Below are positions 60,001 to 64,000 of a DNA stretch of 64,000 nt, in pieces. The position numbers and the translations under genes were made by a program. The notes under the pieces are model-generated. The model did no database searches. It had not been told where the DNA came from and saw only the letters and a list, made by a program, of their open reading frames with translations. Source of the DNA: Chionis minor (taxonomy: Eukaryota > Chordata > Aves > Charadriiformes > Chionididae); the NCBI GenBank assembly GCA_013398295.1, contig VZSF01007301.1, positions 916,492 to 980,491 of the forward strand. The letters run 5' to 3'. Every line of letters starts with the position of its first letter. Position 1 is the stretch's first letter.

Positions 60001-63000
60001 CAAGGTGAGTGGTGGCAACCATTTTGTGCTCACATTGCACTGCTTAAAATGTGAGTGAACACCAGTGATTGGGACCAAATGCCCTTGTCGTAGTATCCCA
60101 CCCCTCTGTCCTGTGTATTTTTTCACCCTTCATCTCCTTGGGATATATCCATTACCTCTGCCCAACTGCGCAGTTAGTTTTTGCCTCTCTCTGATGCGTA
60201 TCTGTGTCACTTTGTCCTGACCACTTCTCCTACCGGCCTTCCCATGTTGGTGAGCATTCTGGCTTTCAACCCGTTGCTCTCGAGTCTCACTGCAGCACTA
60301 CTGTGTCAGAGCAGCCTCTTCCCTGCCTGCTGGCAGATGAAAATGATTATTCAGAGAAGGATGCAATAAGTTTTACTGTGCTAGTTCAAAGGGAATGGAT
60401 GCCTCTTGGAACGGCAATGCATTTGTAACCCAAATCAAGTTACTCTGCCTCTTGCAGCTCTTTGAGTAGAGCAGGATAACTTACCTGTGCATTGGCATAT
60501 AGAAATGCGGTATATATCCTTGCTTTTCCATTAATGTCACTGAAAAGGGAGCACAAATAAAAATATTTAAAGTTCTCTGATCTTCCAGTATTACGGGTGG
60601 GCTGGGATTCAGGAAAGACTCTGGATTTGCTTGGATTTAAGCAAAGAACTTTGAAAATAGAGATTGAATTGTTCAAAGTATGTGTAATAAGGGATGAGGC
60701 CTCTGCCAAATCAATTCCTAGTTTAAGTAAGCTCAAAAGCAATATCTAATTACTATTATGTCTGTGATGTCTGCTTGGTGGTCTCTGCAAAAAACAAGTT
60801 TTGAACTTGAAGAGATTCCCAGCGTACAGCTAGCAATAGCTTGAAAGCAACTAACACTGACCCAAGCTTGCAGATTTCACGCTAGGCTTAGGAAACATCT
60901 TGTATGTATTTCTGTGACAGTTAAAGCTGGTCTAAGTCAGAGCTGGAACAAGCACAGTTCCAGCCAGGCAGTTACTTTGCCCCAGCACAAAGTTTGTCTG
61001 GTGAGACGGTTCAAAGAGCAAACCAGAAAATTAACAGATACAAAACTGAAATTACCAAGTTGGGGAAAAAAAAAAAATCCAGTAACTTTTTGGTCACTCG
61101 GCTACCTGAAACAATTTGCAGTGGGATCAGGAAAACACCAGCAGCTGACACTGCTGTCCTGCACCCTAACACAGCTGAGGCACGTGGATGGGTCAGCCAT
61201 GGGAGCAGTGTTCAGGCCTCTAGAAATTAGTTGGCAGCTTTTCTTGTCCTGTGCTTTCTTCTTAACCTTGCTCTCCTTCACAGCCTCTCCATCTTGTCTC
61301 CCTCGGTGTGGCTGAAGCCTGGTCCGTTTGCATTTCTCTTTTTTCAACTCTGTTCTCCGTAATTGCCTTTTGTAACTGATGCAACCTGCTTTCCTGTCAG
61401 CTGCTTTTCCCCCCGGTGAGGAGCGAGGCTTGAAAGTTTGAAAGACTTTGCCCCTCCCTTGTGCAAAAGACAGCATGAGGCTAGCAGCATTTTCCACCAA
61501 AAATATACATGCCCATTATACCTACAGAATAAATAGCATCCCGAATTTGCTGCTTTTATGGACTTTCCAGAAGGACAGGAGTTCTGATATGTGAAATGGT
61601 GATCCAAAGGATGAGGCAGGGTCTCTTTCTTTCAATGGTTCTTGTTTTATTAGCTGTTCCTTGATGACACCTATGCTGCTTCGTCATAGGCTTCTTGGCA
61701 TAGAAAGCGGCATCTATAAAAGCAAACAGTATCCAATACTTACACTGTGGGTGTATATGCAAGCTTCATTTGAGACGATATTCCCCATGTTCTGAGTTAG
61801 TCTCATTTATACAACAGCAATTTTGCACCCTTGTAGTCATGTAAATGGGCTTTAAAGAAGTCACAAATATAATTTGTAGCTACCCTCGGGACATGAATTC
61901 CCTCCCACCGTTTGGAAATGTGTTACCAAGCTGCATTAGGTTTGGAGATTACTTTCATGCAACAGAACAAAATTGTGTTGAAGCATCTATTGCAAGATTG
62001 AAAAATGCCAATGTTTTATTTCTGTTTGTGTCCTGGTCAGCAGGAAGAAGGTAATGCTAGTTTTCTGAGACCATCAAGAATTTAATCACAACAAATTGAT
62101 CCCTACAAATCATTTCAGCTTTGACAAAACAACATTTTTCAATGCAGATTCATTTTGTTGGATGTTCGCATTGGTTCCAATCATCTTACTTCCGTTTTAA
62201 GTTCCTTTCCATATGGCCACAGTGCAGTAAAACAGATCTTCTTGTTGACCATTGACAGGGTCAGGCAATGCAGGTTAGGAATACAGAACTTCTAAAATAA
62301 TGCCCTACTTCTGCTGTCCCACTTAGAAGACAATTTGATTGAGCATTTGTTTCAACTAATTTTGTTTATGAAAAGCAATACTTTCCAGGTCTGACATCAT
62401 TCTCTAATTCGCACTGAATGTGATGCAGTATAGTTTTCAAAAGCTTTGCTTTCTTTTCCTTTCTTGGATTTTTTGGTTTGGGTTTTTTTTTTTGTTGTTG
62501 TTGTTGGGTTTTTTTAAGTGAAAAGTTCTGATTGCTCCAATCATCTTTAAAGGGCAGATACTGCTTAGGGATAAAGCAGTCTACTTGAGCGCCTGAGAGC
62601 ACTGTCTCACATTATCTCATTGGCAAAGTTCCTGAAGTTGTATTTTTAATCTGCAATTAATTGCACACTATGGACCAATTCTGCCAAGCTTCTTGGGCTA
62701 AAGCTTTGAGGTGGCCACAGGAGAGACAAGGCAATGGGAAGCAAGCTATTAGACATTGCCTGCCAGGTCTTACAGCCAACAAGTAAACCACTGCTATTCT
62801 GATGATGTTGCATGGCAGGGTAAGTGTGTATTCTTCAGACACGCTGTTGAGGTTTTTCAACCTGCAGGGTTTTTATTTTATTGCGAACAAATACTTTGGC
62901 ATAAGACAAAACAAGAGAACTGACAGTGCTAAAATATGTGCTAAGACACGGATGTCTCTGCAGCGGCAACGCTAGATGGTGGTTGGTCAGACTTTGCGTA

Positions 63001-63109
63001 AGTAGAGGCAATGAGGTGCAGCTCTATTTCTCACTTCTGTCATTAAACGCCCTGCTTTGTTCAACATTTCCACAGTGTTTTCGTCCCCTCCCTGGGGAAA
63101 TTTGCCAAA

Positions 63110-63230
63110 GCATTAGGACCATTTCACAGACAGGAGAGAGGAAGACAGAGACAGGAGAGGGTTAGTGCCACAGCCCCAGGCAGGCCGTGCGACTCGCCCT
63201 GCTCTTCCTTCACAGCAGGCACGCTCCTCT
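63110..63230 (-). repeat. probable MIR-like SINE relic
   Basis: The + strand reads catttcacagacaggagaga, ggaagacagagacaggagag, then gttagtgccacagcc, resembling the reverse complement of MIR. Diverged; could also be a chance purine-rich match. Confidence 0.45.
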
Positions 63231-64000
63231 GAACCACCCTCCTCACCTCCCCCTGCCCCACCAGGCCGATGGATTTTACTTTACCTCTGACGCATTTTGC
63301 AGGTCTTCCAAATAACTGTTCCCACTCCTGAGCATGATTCCAGTTTACATCTTTTTCTTCCTTGATCTCTGTTCACCATTGAAGATCCCTTCCTCTGGAA
63401 ACTTTCTAATTCCCCAGTTCTTGTCATCTCCGATTGCTCCCTCCAGCCATCGCTCCTGAAGGTGGAATTGGCGAAGAGATTACATCCACTGGCCATAAAT
63501 TCCTAAATGATGAGGCTTAACCATGTTTGTTTCAATTCCTACACCTTGAAAAAGAAGGCAGTAATTTCCCACCGGTCCCCCGGAGAGGGTTAAGATTAAG
63601 TAAACAATGTTTGAAAAGCAGATGTGTCCAAGCATTTCCAGAGCTCTAGCGAGAGGAAACTTCTTGTTGAGCTGCATGTCTCAAATCACTTTCAACAATT
63701 ATTTTCTTTTTACGGTTGTGAGCATATTTAAAAGGAAAAGAAGTACTCACTTTTTTGGCATTTGCAGTTTGAAATTCATGTCTCTGTCACATTCCTTTGG
63801 CTTTTCTCTCATGTTCATTACTATGCTCTCTAAGTGCTTAAAAAACATGAGCTCCTAGGACAATAGAATTTTTAAATTAGCCAGAGTGTGATGTTCAGAG
63901 GAACGGAGCTAGCTGAGAACCCCTTGGAATTCATTAGATGCCAGATTTAAGCTACATAACCAAGCTAGATGTTCACATTTCAAAGATATTTTTTTTAAGT

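Larger units (their letters stand above)
43951..64000. other. 20 kb region without a recognisable gene
   Basis: No ORF with a known domain and no exon series was recognised on either strand. It contains a TATAAATA at 44227-44234 just after the CpG island, a degenerate short repeat near 47.6 kb, an old interspersed repeat near 48.6-49.0 kb, G-rich tracts at 53119-53126 and 53820-53842, a T run at 56992-57011 and a MIR-like relic near 63.1 kb. Probably intergenic DNA before ZCCHC2; unannotated lncRNA exons cannot be excluded. Confidence 0.5.

Noticed and set aside
43250..64000. ZCCHC2 first exon
   Set aside because: Expected downstream by synteny, but none of its characteristic N-terminal coding sequence was found on either strand.
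1..64000. CRISPR arrays, operons, phage or plasmid functions
   Set aside because: No regular direct-repeat/spacer structure and no bacterial gene arrangement; the spliced gene and repeats show vertebrate nuclear DNA.

Overview
The window is vertebrate nuclear DNA, most probably from a bird. It holds one recognisable protein-coding gene, split into ten exons with GT-AG introns. It also has decayed CR1 LINE pieces, MIR-like SINE relics, long homopolymer runs, few repeats overall and short introns, all typical of compact sauropsid genomes. No bacterial, plasmid or phage architecture, no CRISPR array and no tRNA or rRNA gene was seen.

The gene is TNFRSF11A, which encodes RANK, the receptor for RANKL (TNFSF11). 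It lies on the + strand from the start codon at 8409 to the stop codon at 34113-34115. The ten coding pieces join in frame to 1983 nt, or 660 residues plus a stop. The product has a signal peptide, four TNFR cysteine-rich repeats, one membrane span and a long cytoplasmic tail with TRAF-binding motifs. All exon phases fit, no frameshift or stop interrupts the reading, and every donor and acceptor is close to consensus, so the gene looks functional.

Layout. 1-145: an AATAAA element, possibly the 3' end of the upstream neighbour (RELCH is expected there by vertebrate synteny, but no exon of it is visible). 146-7282: non-coding apart from a GC-rich patch with an unrecognised minus-strand ORF (2677-3270). 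7283-8408: CpG-rich promoter and 5' UTR region, with a purine/pyrimidine inverted tract just before exon 1. 8409-34115: TNFRSF11A, with a 12.5 kb intron 1 that carries a second CpG island near 15.36-15.72 kb. 34116 to about 36.87 kb: probable 3' UTR. 36.9-43.0 kb: intergenic, with three CR1 fragments. 43.25-43.95 kb: a strong CpG island with no gene that I can assign. 44-64 kb: no recognisable exon; old repeat relics only. ZCCHC2, the neighbour expected downstream by synteny, is not visible and presumably lies beyond the window.

I found no previously undescribed biological system. The most useful leads are the two CpG islands without an assigned promoter role (intron 1 and 43.5 kb), two tandem NAGNAG acceptors at adjacent cytoplasmic exons of RANK, changes in its TRAF-binding sites and C-terminus, and the symmetric purine/pyrimidine tract next to the first exon.
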